The position numbers were made by a program, and so were the translations under genes. From assembly GCA_027475525.1 (NCBI GenBank), contig JAMWFC010000032.1, positions 930,001-994,000 of the forward strand: DNA of 64,000 nucleotides, given 5' to 3'. Shown here piece by piece: positions 34,993-45,714 of the stretch (position 1 is its first letter; each line of letters opens with the position of its first letter). This DNA comes from Macrolepiota albuminosa. Taxonomy: Eukaryota; Basidiomycota; Agaricomycetes; Agaricales; Agaricaceae. The notes beneath the pieces are model-generated. The model did not search any database, was not told the origin of the DNA, and saw only the letters and a program-made list of their open reading frames with translations.

Positions 34993-37900
34993 TCATGCCG
35001 TCGGTAAGTCAGGGACGGGGGCAATGGGAGAGCCCCCAGGCTCCCGGAATGGATCAGCAGTCGCGTCGTCTATGTCGTAGTCGAGGAGTTCATCCTCGGG
35101 TGCGGGCGCGTAGGACGTACCCGAAGGCCCTGCTACTGGCAGGGAATCGTCATAGTCCCGGAGGGAGGACAGTGTGAGATTGGGGTCAATGGTCGACCCC
35201 GGGACAGGTGGTTGGGGATCAGTCAGATCCCCGGTGTCGGACGAGTACTGGCGCGTCCAGATTTTGCGGGCATGAATGTCCTGCCCGATGGAGAGGTACA
35301 TCCCCTTGGCGAGCGCGTCGTTGTATGCACGACGACTGTCCTGCTGCTGGAGCATCAGGCGTTGGCGATTGCCAATGGTGGCCTTGCGCCACCCATCCCA
35401 CTGAGGGATGGACTGGGGTGTACCGTAGTGGTCGAGGCGTTGTAGCCTCTCGTCGTCGATAGCAGCCGCCTCGTTGTAGAGCCGGCTGTCGCTGAAGAAT
35501 AGATGGGCCAAGTAGGTGACCCCATAAGTGTACGCGTGGTCAGCCCAGCTGACCGGAATTTGATTGTGAAGAAGGACACGTAACGCGTCCGAAGTGGTGA
35601 ATACGGAAGCTGACGCTTCCGGGATGTCCACAGCCCGAACCTCGAAGGTAGGGTCGTCGGCGTGGAGAGGCTCAAAGGCTTGCCCCGTGGCCGCCTCGTA
35701 CTCAGCCACGGCCTCTTTGTAGAGGCCTGGCCTGGCAAAGACGTAGGCCAGGTACTTGTATACCGTGGCCTTGGAGGGGCGGCTGGCGCTGAGGGCGCGT
35801 ACAAGTGCAAACCCAAAGAGGCTGCGCCAATGAATGCGCATGGCTCGGTCCAGAGCCAGACTGGTCCACACGTTGGACGTCCCAGGGCGTCCATAGAGGA
35901 GGGTGTATGAGCCCAGGTAGTCCAAAGCAAATGGTTGCTTTGGATCAGGGGGGGTAAGGCCGACGAAGGCAATTTTCCCTCCCTCTTTGCGGCGATAGAG
36001 CCGCGACAGCACAATCATTTGCGGGACGTTCTCCCGCTCCTCTGGACTCGCAAAGGGTACCGCGATAGTCCTATACTCGACCTTGTCGAGTAAATGAGAC
36101 ATAGCTCTGTCTCGGGCCGTAGGGTGGCAGTTGAGCGCCACCCGCTTGAATTCGTTGAGCAAGAGGTAGCCCAACTGACGCTGACAAAGCGGCGTAAACT
36201 GGTTGTTAACCAGTGCGTGAAGTCTGCGGACTTCTCGAGGACTGCGGGGAAACCCGCGAGGTGCAACTTGGTACACCTTACTGTTGTGGGGCGTCGCGGC
36301 GGCATTGCCCTGTTTATCGTCCTCGAAGGACCTGGCTGCACGGGCTTCTTGCCCGACGAAGATGGTATTGGTCATTGGCGACCAATAGAATTGGGGAGCC
36401 AACCCCGCGCCAAAGAATGAGTTCTGGCGCTCAATAGTGTGATCACGGTAGATCACCACACCGAGCGCATCAGGGATGCGCCCAGTTTCGTCCTCAAGGA
36501 GGGCGGCCCCTCGTTTGGCGCTGTTCTGCGCCCAACGCTCCATCTTGGCTTGTCAATTGCTGTTGCGCCGTTCACGCGCCATACGTTGTGCCGCCGTCTC
36601 GTGCGGCACTGGGGATTCCATACAAGCCTCTTCAGGCTCCTCATACCAATCGTCGTCGGAGGGAGGGGAAGGCAGCCTCTCCGGCTCCGACTTCTCAGAT
36701 CGTGGGTCCATTGCCCACACACACCGTGGGAGTCGGGCTGGCAGGCCCTCTACCAGTATAGCGGGTAAAAAGGGGATGTTAGCCCCTGGGGCCCCTTTTG
36801 GGGCATCCTCGGGGAAGTGCACGTTGACGTAGGCGCGCCCTTCCGGTTGCTTACCCTGACGATCCTTTCGGGGTTGTGAGGCCTTGGCCTCAATGGGGCG
36901 TGTGCTCACGCCCCTGGAACTCTGCTCCCCAGAGTACGTGGTGGATACCACAGATACTGGTCGCGAAGACGCGACCTCAGACGCGCCGCTGGCGAGGCGC
37001 TGGATAAGCCGGGGGGCGGCTGGAGCAGGAACATCTTCATAAGGGAGGATGTCCCGTCCTAGACCGGCCTCCCGGCCGGGGGCAGCAACGCTCGACTTAA
37101 TCGAGCGGGAGGGCGCGTCCTCCACTCCTTGCCGACGCGCCCTTTTGCTGGAGTCGGTGTCCCGACTCGGGGGTGTAGTCTGCCGCTTACGAGCGGCCGA
37201 AATGGCAAGGAGATCAGTTTTGCGCTGAGCGCGCATATGATCCATGTCGTCCATCATCCGGCAGATGAGGACGACTGCCTCCGCATCGTGGAGGAATGAT
37301 GACTCTGCAGGTACATCGTACCCATTATCTCCCAGACGTTGGAGAAGGGTAGCCAGGACTAAGTCCTGGCTGTGAGTGGGCTCGACAGCCCGTGCTTTTC
37401 CTTTGTCGCGTCGAGGACGCAACTCTTCTTCCGAGCTGGGCTCGGATTGGTGCGGCATTTCCAGCCGCTGTAGCAAGGAGAGCTTGGCCAAGCTCTCCGT
37501 CGGCGCATCAGCCGATGAACTGATGCTCCGTTCTGTATTGAGAGTTTCTGTACTCTCGATGGCCGCGGTGGCCTGCCCGAGGGATGCTTTGCGTCCCTCT
37601 AGATTGTCAATTGGTGCTGTGGTCGACAGGGAAATCGACCGGCCTCCCTTGGCTTGCGACTCATGCGAGTCGCTGTACTGGGGCATTGCGCCCCAAGCCC
37701 CCATCCAAGCCGGGGGGTACGGCATCATTACGGGCACACCACCCATCCCAGGGTAGTGTGCCTGTGCCCCCAAGCCCCCATCCAAGCCGGGGGGTACGGC
37801 ATCATTACGGGCACACCACCCATCCCAGGGTAGTGTGCCAGGGCGGTAAACTGGGAAAAAGGATGTGTCCCCAGTTGCCCTGTTGCTGGTACGGGGGCAA

Positions 37901-38309
37901 GCTGCCTCCATGCCGACGCTGCTTGGGGGCTGACTAGCCCCCCGTAGGCCTGTTGCTGGAATTGGCCCTCGGTGTGATGTGGCGCATAAGCGCCCGGTGC
38001 TGGTTGTTGGGGCTGATAGCCGCCCACAGGTGCGTTCTGAGGCATGAAGTTGCTCTGCATGGTTTGAAGTGGCGGATAGCCACTGATCACCGGCTGCTGC
38101 GGCAGGTAGCCCGCCGCTGGTGGTTGCTGCTGCTGTGGGAAGCCCACAGCTGGTTGCGATTGTCCCCACTGGGGCGCATTTTGGGTCAGCGGGGGAGCCA
38201 TCTGCCCCCCCCCTTCAGCCGACGGTAAGACCGACGGCGTACTCTCAAACTGCTGCTGCTGTAGCTGCTGCTGCTGCTGGTCACTCAAGTCCACGGGCAT
38301 GCTGTCCAT
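34993..38309 (-). CDS. ORF3 of element B, unknown protein after pol
   Basis: Starts M-D-S-M-P-V-D-L-S-D-Q-Q-Q 102 bp after the pol stop and ends at 34993. With the 77-period duplication at 37691-37839 discounted it spans 1,080 codons, with one in-frame TGA at 36553-36555 that is a sense codon in A. Residues 1-170 are Gln/Pro/Gly/Tyr-rich. The middle is charged and low complexity (S-S-E-E-E-L-R-P-R-R-D-K-G-K-A, K-R-A-R-R). The C-terminal 520 residues look like a folded domain with W, Y and L spread evenly (N-S-F-F-G-A-G-L-A-P-Q-F-Y-W, Y-V-F-A-R-P-G-L-Y-K-E-A, H-A-Y-T-Y-G-V-T-Y-L-A-H-L-F-F), then an acidic tail. No signal peptide or membrane segment, so it is not an envelope protein. I know no family for it. 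Confidence 0.75.
37691..37839. repeat. 77 bp period duplication in ORF3
   Basis: 37691-37762 returns at 37768-37839: a period of 77 with 72 matching bases and five unmatched at the join. Element A has no duplication here. Confidence 0.85.
38255..38285 (-). repeat. CAG/CTG repeat
   Basis: Short interrupted CTG triplet run coding for the Gln stretch at the start of ORF3. Confidence 0.8.
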
Positions 38310-38411
38310 GGTTGGGGAAAAAAGCGAAAAAGAAATTTCGCCTTTTAAGACGTGTTTCAGCCACAGCTGCTGACCAACTCAGCCAAGCCGCGATCGGCAC
38401 TGCCAATCAAA

Positions 38412-41400
38412 TTAAGCGCCGGCATGCTTACTTAATTGATGTGGGCGCTTAACGCCCTTCAACTCCAAATAACGGTCAAGTGCCGCTAGCTTGGAGCAAT
38501 GGGAGTGTGGCTCCCATGTTGTGTCCCCCAGGGACCATCGTACTTCAAACTCGAGCGTGTTATGCTCAGTCCACCGGTGCCCAATTATGCACTCGATGAA
38601 CCATTTGTCATCGTCTCGAGCCCCAAAATCATAGGGGCCCGGGGTTGCCCTGTTAGGGAACAGCGCATCGTCAGACGCGCTGTAAGGTCGCAACAGCGAC
38701 ACATGAAACTTAGGAACGATGCGTCGTTCCTGTAATGCCAGAGGCAGCTCCAACACGTAGTTGGAGGTACTTGGCTCTGCATCTAGGATGCGGTATGGGC
38801 CTACCCATTTCGGGCAGAGTTTACTCGCCCATCTCTTTGGGAGCTTCAGATTACGCGTTGATAGGTAGACCAACGCTCCTACTGCTATTGGCGGGTCCGC
38901 TCGCCTACGGTGATTGGCGTTTTTCGCCTGGAAGACTCGCACCTCTATGATGGCGTCATGCGCTGCCGCGATGTTCTCCAGGGCCTGCCTGGCGAATTCG
39001 ACAACTCCACGGTGAGCCACCGTATCAGCACGAACTTCGTGCAGCATGGAGGGCAAGTATCCTCCGTTGAGTTCAAAGGGCGCATACCCTGTGGTATCCG
39101 AGATACTCACGTTAATCGCAAACTCGGTGAGTGGACACCAGTCCACCCAGTCCCGTTGGTCAGGGCGAACAACTGCCCTCAAAATCTGACCTATACTGCG
39201 GTTAGCCTGCTCTGTCTGCCCATCCGTTTGAGGATGGAAGGACGTCGACATGAGGAGTCGCGCTCCTAGCAGTTTGTGGAGTTCTCTCCACCATTGAGAC
39301 GTGAACTTCGAGTCACGATCGCTCACAATGGTGCTAGGCAGCCCATGCAGCCTAACGATCTCCCTCAGGTAGATCCACAACAGCTCCTTAGCCATCAGCG
39401 TAGTTCGCACCGGTATGAGGTGCACCATGCTCGTCATGCGGCATATGACTACCCAGAGGTAATCGAACCCTCTGGACTCGGGAAAGGGACCTACGAAGTC
39501 CATTCCGATTGAGTCCCAGGGTTTCACCGGCACAGGTAGCTGGTGTAGCTTCCCGGGAGGGGATCCAGGGGGCAACTTTGCCCTCTGACACGCTGCACAT
39601 GACGTGCAAAACTTAGTCACTTCTTGGGCCATACGTGGCCACCAATACCATCTCCGGATGTAGCCCAGCGTCCGGGCGGCACCAAAGTGCCCCACCAGGG
39701 CATGGGCCTGGTCCAAGACCCACGTAACAATGGTACGCGTACGGGGGAGGCATACCACTGCCACCTCTTGACGGTTCTCCGTCGTGATGAGTCCACCAGG
39801 CTCATGCCTGAACCGAGGATGGTCGTCAGGGTTGGCGATTATCTCGGTGAAGAGAGGATCATCGCCATAGTCCTGCACCACCTCCTGCCGGAAGTCGTCA
39901 TTGACCAGGCTAGGAGGCTGGGATGAAGGCAATTCGCCTTCGAGCATCTCCGCAAGCGTAACGGGTACATCATGGTGCTCGTGCTCCCTAGTGGACGCTG
40001 GGTCCACGGCTTCATGCTCCTTGAGCAACTGGGTGGCTATGTCCCGTTCTTCACGCTGCTCTCTGAGGCGAGTGCTTCGCCTCCGTTCATCATCACGCAT
40101 AGCGTGTACTTCCAGGACATGCTCCCTGAGCTCCTGGTATCGGTGGAGAGGTAAATCCTCTCCATCAGGGTCTATGCGGCAGTCTGCCTGCACATACTCA
40201 TGAGGCTCGTGAGCCTCCCTGACTACATCACTCTCAAAGTAGCGCGACAAGCAGTCTGCCACTTTGTTGAGTTCACCTTTAACATAGGTGATGTCGAACT
40301 GGTATCTCGACATGTAGTCTATCCACCGTCGCTGGCACGGCGACAAGTTCACCTGAGTTTTAAAGAACTCAAGGGCCTTGTGGTCCGTTATGATGTGGAT
40401 GGGGTATCCCATCAGCTTATCCTCCCACTTGAGGAGGGCCTCAAGTATGGCAAGAGTCTCCAGCTCATGCACTGCATAGTTTTGCTGGGCCGTCGTGAAC
40501 TTCTTCGACATGAACCCTGCTGGGCGGCATGTCTGCCAGCTGCTTCCCTGGCCGTACATGGCTCCGCCGTCGTGAACTTCTTCGACATGAACCCTGCTGG
40601 GCGGCATGTCTGCCAGCTGCTTCCCTGGCCGTACATGGCTCCAACGCCTATCTTGGACGCGTCGCAAATGAGCCATATTGGCTCGTCCCGTCTAGGGTCG
40701 ATTGGTTGAATCACCGGAGTCTTCGTACAGATCCGTTTGACCATCTCGAAGCACCGCTGGTGCAACGGCCTCCAATTGAACGGTGATCTGTTCTGCGTCA
40801 TGGCCATAAGTGGCCCAGTATAGGCTGTGACATCGGGCAAGAAGCTCAATATGTAGTTGACAAGGCCAACGAATCGTTGGATGTCATTGTAGTTTTATAG
40901 GCTGTGACATCGGGCAAGAAGCTCAATATGTAGTTGACAAGGCCAACGAATCGTTGGATGTCATTGTAGTTTCAGGGCGTGCGCCACTCCCGAATACGAT
41001 CGAGCTTGTCCTGATCAGGGTGGATACCCTGCTCGTCTATGACATGCCCTAGGCAGTCTATACTCTGAGCGTAGAGCTCACATTTTTTCCACTTCAAGTA
41101 CAACTTGTACTTGCGCAGTCGTTCGAATACGACTCTGAGGTGCTGCTCATGCTCCTCCATAGTATCCGAGTAGATGAATATGTCATCTAAGTAGACATGC
41201 ATGAACCGTCCTATTACGTCTCGGAAGATAGAGGTCATTAGCCTCTGGAAAGTTGCTGGAGCATTGCAGTCTCCGATCTGCATTATATTGCTCGTGAATG
41301 TACCCATGATCGACGCAAATACGGTCTTTGGTACGTCCTCGGTGCAAATGCGCACCTGCTCGTAGGCGTCAGTAAGGTCAATCTTCGAGCGATACTTCGC

Positions 41401-42468
41401 CCGAGCCACGTCTTCCCGGATCACCTCTTGATCTGGTAAAGGAGTTACATCCTTTATGGTATTGTCATTGCGCTGACACGCATCAAGAGCTGTTCGAAGG
41501 GTTCCATCCTTCTTCGGGATGCACAATAACGGTGCAGCTTGAGCGGTGGTGCATGGGGACCACCATTGAGCATTCAAATAGCGATTAGTCTTATCGCGTA
41601 GTTGCTCCTGGAGGGCGCGTGGACAGCGCGGCAAGTGGTACTTATACTGCTTGTTCTCGTCTATGAGATTAATCTCATGGTTCACCTCCCGCCATGGCGG
41701 GAGCTCCTCCTTGGTCCCATTGACCATGTCGGCAAATTCTTCTTGCCATTGCTGACGCAACCAAGGAATATCTTCCTCACGAAGGCTTGTCGCCTTCTGC
41801 TTCCCCTTCATACGCACCGGGGGAAGTACTTCCACCGTCTCTGAGGGTGGCCGAGGCGGCGGTGCATACTGCTCACGCATTGCAAGCACCCGATTGACAC
41901 TGTCATCAGGTATATGTAGTCTCAGCGGAGCACCCGCTGCCACTGTCTTATAAGCCACGAGGCTTCTTCCTTCACGTACAAGCGAGTACGCTATGGATAC
42001 CTCGTCCAGGGCTGGCTGGCGATACGCTGGTTTGACGGTCATCTGTCTCTGGTGCGCATTTTGCGCACACGTGGCTGCCACCAGCTCGTTCCACTCTTGC
42101 GGCATTCGGGGGTCGTATGCCCAGTCGTACTCCGGCAGGGGAGCTGGTCGCTCCCATAGGGACCATGTGTCCCCCTCTACTGAGGCTTCCGCCTCTTGGA
42201 TGCTGTCTTTCAAGTCTTCCAACTTGACTCGTGAGGACGTAGGTGGACATACATCCACTGAGTCCTCCTGTCGTCTCGCCTTTCGATGGCGTTTGTCCGG
42301 AGGCCTTGCGCCTCGAATCTCAGGAGCGATTATTCGCTCGTTGCTCCTCTTGGAGGCTTGATACTCCTCCTCGCTCATCATTACCACGTTGTGGTCTGCG
42401 CTCAGTCCAGGCATAGCCTGCACTTCCTCCTCCACATCCTCCACGGCCAGCACTCTGCGCCGGCCAAG
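38412..42468 (-). CDS. pol of element B: RT, RNase H, integrase, chromodomain
   Basis: RT: P-L-L-C-I-P-K-K-D-G-T-L-R, S-K-I-D-L-T-D-A-Y-E-Q, I-G-D-C-N-A-P-A-T-F-Q-R and catalytic Y-L-D-D (41182-41193). RNase H: I-W-L-I-C-D-A-S-K-I-G-V-G-A, N-Y-A-V-H-E-L-E and I-I-T-D-H-K-A-L. Integrase: H-A-L-V-G-H-F-G-A-A-R-T-L-G with C-T-S-C-A-A-C (zinc finger), G-M-D-F-V-G-P-F-P-E-S, V-S-D-R-D-S-K-F-T-S-Q-W and Q-T-D-G-Q-T-E-Q-A-N-R (D, D, E). The C-terminus W-F-I-E-C-I-I-G-H-R-W..W-E-P-H is a chromodomain, known in chromoviruses to steer integration to marked heterochromatin. It is in the same frame as gag-protease after a TGA. Two 77 bp duplications (40491 and 40820) break the frame artificially. Confidence 0.9.
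40489..40642. repeat. 77 bp tandem duplication in RNase H of B
   Basis: 40489-40565 equals 40566-40642, with exact 77 bp borders. Confidence 0.92.
40819..40972. repeat. 77 bp tandem duplication in pol of B
   Basis: 40819-40895 equals 40896-40972, with exact 77 bp borders. Confidence 0.92.
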
Positions 42469-45066
42469 TCATGGAGAGTCCTTGCGTTTCTCCGTAGTGC
42501 AATGACGTCGCAGACGATTATCAGTGTCGTCTGCTGTAGCTCGTTTGGCTGGGATCACTTTCCCATTCACTAGTACCTGACATTGGTCAAAGTCTAGTAT
42601 GACTTTGTTACGCCGCATGAATGGCGTTCCCAGTATCATATCCTAGCGATCAAAGTTTGCTACATCCATGTATTCCCGGCTACGTGAGCCCGGCGTTTGG
42701 ACATTCACATTTGTCCCATACTGCACCATGGCTCGGCTCCCTACGGTGCCCAGCTGTAACGCCAATGGCGTATCCAACTCCTGCACGGATATTCTGTACA
42801 CATGGGCGAACTGGGGTGTTATGCCCGATGTGGTACTCCCAGAGTCCCATAGGGTCCATGCCTTGTGGCCGTCTACGTCCACATACGAGACCAGGCACTC
42901 CTTGTCTGCTTGTTTCAATGTTGGGCGCTGCAAAGTGCCCTCTGCACGACGAAGGGTCACCTTCTTCATCCGAACTACGTTATTCCGTTCGGGATCATTT
43001 GTGGACGGCCAATCCGTCATTGCCGCTAGGCACTCAGAGTCGCTGTCGCGACTGTAATACTCATTGTCGTAGACGTCGTCATATACGTTGACTGTGACGT
43101 ACTCCTCCCCCTCCACGACCACACTCTCGGGCTCGGCACCCGATGCCTCCTCTGGGGGCTCCTGGTCGTTTGTGGGGTGTTCCGCCTCAGACTCGGCAGA
43201 TACGTCTCCATCACTCCCACTCGTGGCTGCAGTATGTGCAGCTCGAAGGTGGGCGCGGGGTGTATACCCCTTCCTCAGGGGTCCTGGCTTCGCAGGGCAG
43301 TTGGTAGCATAGTGGCCTGGTTGGCCACACGTGAAACAAGTCCCCGACTGCCCCGGTGGGTTGGCCGGCTTGAAGTCCGGCCTTGGTTTAGGACGTTCGC
43401 CGTCCAGCGCCCGCTCTGGGCGTGGGCGGCTCTGCTCTTGGTTCGCAGCAGGGGTTCTGCGTACAACAAACCGTGTGTTGCGGTCACGGTCCAAATCGGT
43501 CTTTTTGGCCAGGAAGGTCCCGCAGCAGGGGTTCTGCGTACAACAAACCGTGTGTTGCGGTCACGGTCCAAATCGGTCTTTTTGGCCAGGAAGGTCCCTA
43601 CATGCTGACCCCGTGAGGGTGTCCCACCAGGCGGTAGTCGCCTGGGTCCCCCTTTGTGCCCACTCCGATGTTCGTAGTGGTTAGCAGTCTTCAGAGACTG
43701 CTCATACCGGATGGCATATGCCACAAATTCTTCCACATCGTTGACTTCTGGGGACAATCCGTCCTCACGTATCAAATAGCGGCGCATATCCGCTGGAATG
43801 CCATCCAAGAACGTTTCGAGCATTGTATACCCGTCCGGGTATACTGCCATGTTCTGGGCATGGTCATTAAGGGTATCATAGAACCCTTGTACTCCCAACT
43901 TCTCGGTGTACTTGGCGGACTGGAAGTCCCGCCTTGCATCCTGGAGCGTTGAGGGGTGTACGAATCGATTGTACAGTCCTGTAAGGACTCCTTTAAACGT
44001 CCAGTCATATTGGACACGGTTGACGTGCAGTACTGCCCGTCGAAACCAACCCATGGCCTCTCCGGCCAAGAACTCAGGCAGAACGAAAATTCGTTCTCGT
44101 TCCATACGGTCACCTCCGTATAAGCACATGGCAAGATGGGTGCATACATCCATCGCCCAATCTTCCAGGTCGCTGAACTTGGACGCGCCTGTATAGGTGC
44201 GAATGTGCCTACTGTCTGCTTTACGCAGCTTCACTCCGTCTGGTAACCGTAAGGTTACGCCCAGGGCATCATCGACTACTCGATGCAGGCGATTGTGCAT
44301 GGCTTCACGATGCATTCGGATGGCTTCCAGGTTACGCCCAGGGCATCATCGACTACTCGATGCAGGCGATTGTGCATGGCTTCACGATGCATTCGGATGG
44401 CTTCCTGCTGACCCGGGGATCTAGTCGCCAAATCAGCGGCATGGGGAAGTGACTTCCCCCATCCACCTTGCGGGGGACGTCCTGAGCCTCCTCGACTGTG
44501 GGCATAATTGCCCTCGTCTCGAGGAATCGACCTAGGGCCATCATCCCGGCTGTTACCAGGAACATCACGTCTTGTGGCGCCATCTCGATCGAGGAAGTCT
44601 CCTCGATCATGATCGTTGCGCCGCCCTGGACCTGGAGAAGCTTGATTCTCCTGACCCTGCGTGACGAATTGACGACGCATCTCGTCAATGGGCTTAGTGC
44701 CCTCGAATACGATGCCCTGATTGTCTATAAGGGACTGTCCCTTAGTCCTGAGGTCGCCATTGCGCATACGTTGGTACGCGACTCTGTCGCTCAACGTTTC
44801 GGCCATGGGCACGCTCCCTTAGTCCTGAGGTCGCCATTGCGCATACGTTGGTACGCGACTCTGTCGCTCAACGTTTCGGCCATGGGCACGCACAGCATCA
44901 TGGATGCCTCGCTTTCCACTTTGAGCACAGTGCTATCGTGCCCATCCGGACCTGACATATCTGTCCTACGGTCATGGTTACGCATGTGCGGGGGCTCCTC
45001 ACGCCACCCTTGTCCTGCTGGAGTATAAAAAGTACTCACCGGTCTTACTTCGTGCACTTCTTGCAT
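42469..45066 (-). CDS. gag-protease of element B, 5' end truncated
   Basis: The frame opens at the deletion junction 45066. The N-terminus is charged (R-R-N-D-H-D-R-G-D-F-L-D-R-D-G-A). The capsid-like region reads F-S-D-L-E-D-W-A-M-D-V-C-T-H-L, W-F-R-R-A-V-L-H-V-N and D-G-I-P-A-D-M-R-R-Y-L. A zinc knuckle C-F-T-C-G-Q-P-G-H-Y-A-T-N-C lies near 43296-43340. The protease has L-W-D-S-G-S-T-T-S-G (near 42840) and Y-D-M-I-L-G-T-P-F-M. A TAG at 42643 replaces a Tyr codon of A, and the reading ends in TGA at 42471-42469, also present in A. Three 77 bp duplications (43444, 44252, 44738) are probably artefacts. Confidence 0.85.
43444..43597. repeat. 77 bp tandem duplication in gag of B
   Basis: 43444-43520 returns from 43521, period 77. 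Confidence 0.92.
44252..44405. repeat. 77 bp tandem duplication in gag of B
   Basis: 44252-44328 returns from 44329, period 77. Confidence 0.92.
44738..44891. repeat. 77 bp tandem duplication in gag of B
   Basis: 44738-44814 returns from 44815, period 77. Confidence 0.92.
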
Positions 45067-45135
45067 AATATAATAGTATCTACTGTAAGGTAAGTAAAGC
45101 TATGTGGCCAACGCCACATAGCGAACTACGCTACA
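45067..45135 (-). repeat. Truncated 5' LTR of element B
   Basis: Only the 69 bp next to the target site remain, matching the right end of 34713-34947. The rest of the LTR, the primer site and the gag leader are missing, with gag joined directly. Confidence 0.85.
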
Positions 45136-45284
45136 GCCTATTACCGTATCTCGCCAGGGAACAAATTGACTTGCCGCTTGAAGCGCTAGATATTGACACT
45201 GCTAAACTAAGGGAACTTGAAGAAACTGACTTATTGGATGATGATGATTTGCCGACTCTGGTTGAAGAAGAAGAAAATGATTAA
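45136..45284 (+). pseudogene. Integrase tail of element C, right of B
   Basis: Resumes the frame broken at 34712: L-P-Y-L-A-R-E-Q-I-D-L-P-L-E-A-L-D-I-D-T-A-K-L, then an acidic end. Element D has the same end (59575-59717). This proves that B inserted into C. The first five bases are the target duplication. Confidence 0.88.
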
Positions 45285-45714
45285 AAAAGAATATATTGAT
45301 GAGCTCCCTTTTTCTATTACTTATCTTACTTATCTTTCTTGCCGATACTTACTATACTATATTCAACAGACATTTCCTTACATAGTCAAGCCGCAGCACT
45401 AGCGTGTTGCCAACGCTTAGCGCCCTGCGCAACTCTCGCCAAGGGTTTTTTGCTATGATGATTTACTGAGTGTTTCCCTTTTTTCCTCGAAATTTGTCTA
45501 AGTCCCTCACCTACTTCTCCTCTTACTGGCACCTACCTTAAAAATGCTTACCGCTCGTCTTCCCTTTGCCTTACTTGACTTACCCTGTGCTGGTGCACTA
45601 ACTCAGACTGGTCTTATACTTTCACTCGCCAATGAAGCAACAAAAACTTGTACAAGATGGGCAGTAACAAAAACAAAATATATACAGAAACGGCCTATCT
45701 ATGCTAAGGTCCGT
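45285..45714. other. Spacer between convergent pol and antisense gene of C
   Basis: No gene. A block around 45445-45485 (GATTTACTGAGTGTTTCCC) is conserved in element D near 61645, so this is likely the shared 3' end region of the two convergent transcripts. Confidence 0.5.

Larger units (their letters stand above)
34713..45135 (-). mobile_element. Element B: Ty3 chromovirus with a third ORF, inserted in C
   Basis: Minus strand order: 5' LTR remnant, gag-protease, TGA, RT-RNase H-integrase-chromodomain, ORF3, polypurine tract, 3' LTR. Flanked by GCCTA. It is far better preserved than A; six 77 bp duplications (about 462 bp) account for nearly all its frameshifts. Three in-frame stops remain: TAG at 42643, TGA at 42469 and TGA at 36553. 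Confidence 0.9.

Noticed and set aside
34993..38309. Envelope gene making B a retrovirus-like element
   Set aside because: No signal peptide, no transmembrane segment and no cleavage site pattern; it is Gln/Pro-rich and soluble-looking.
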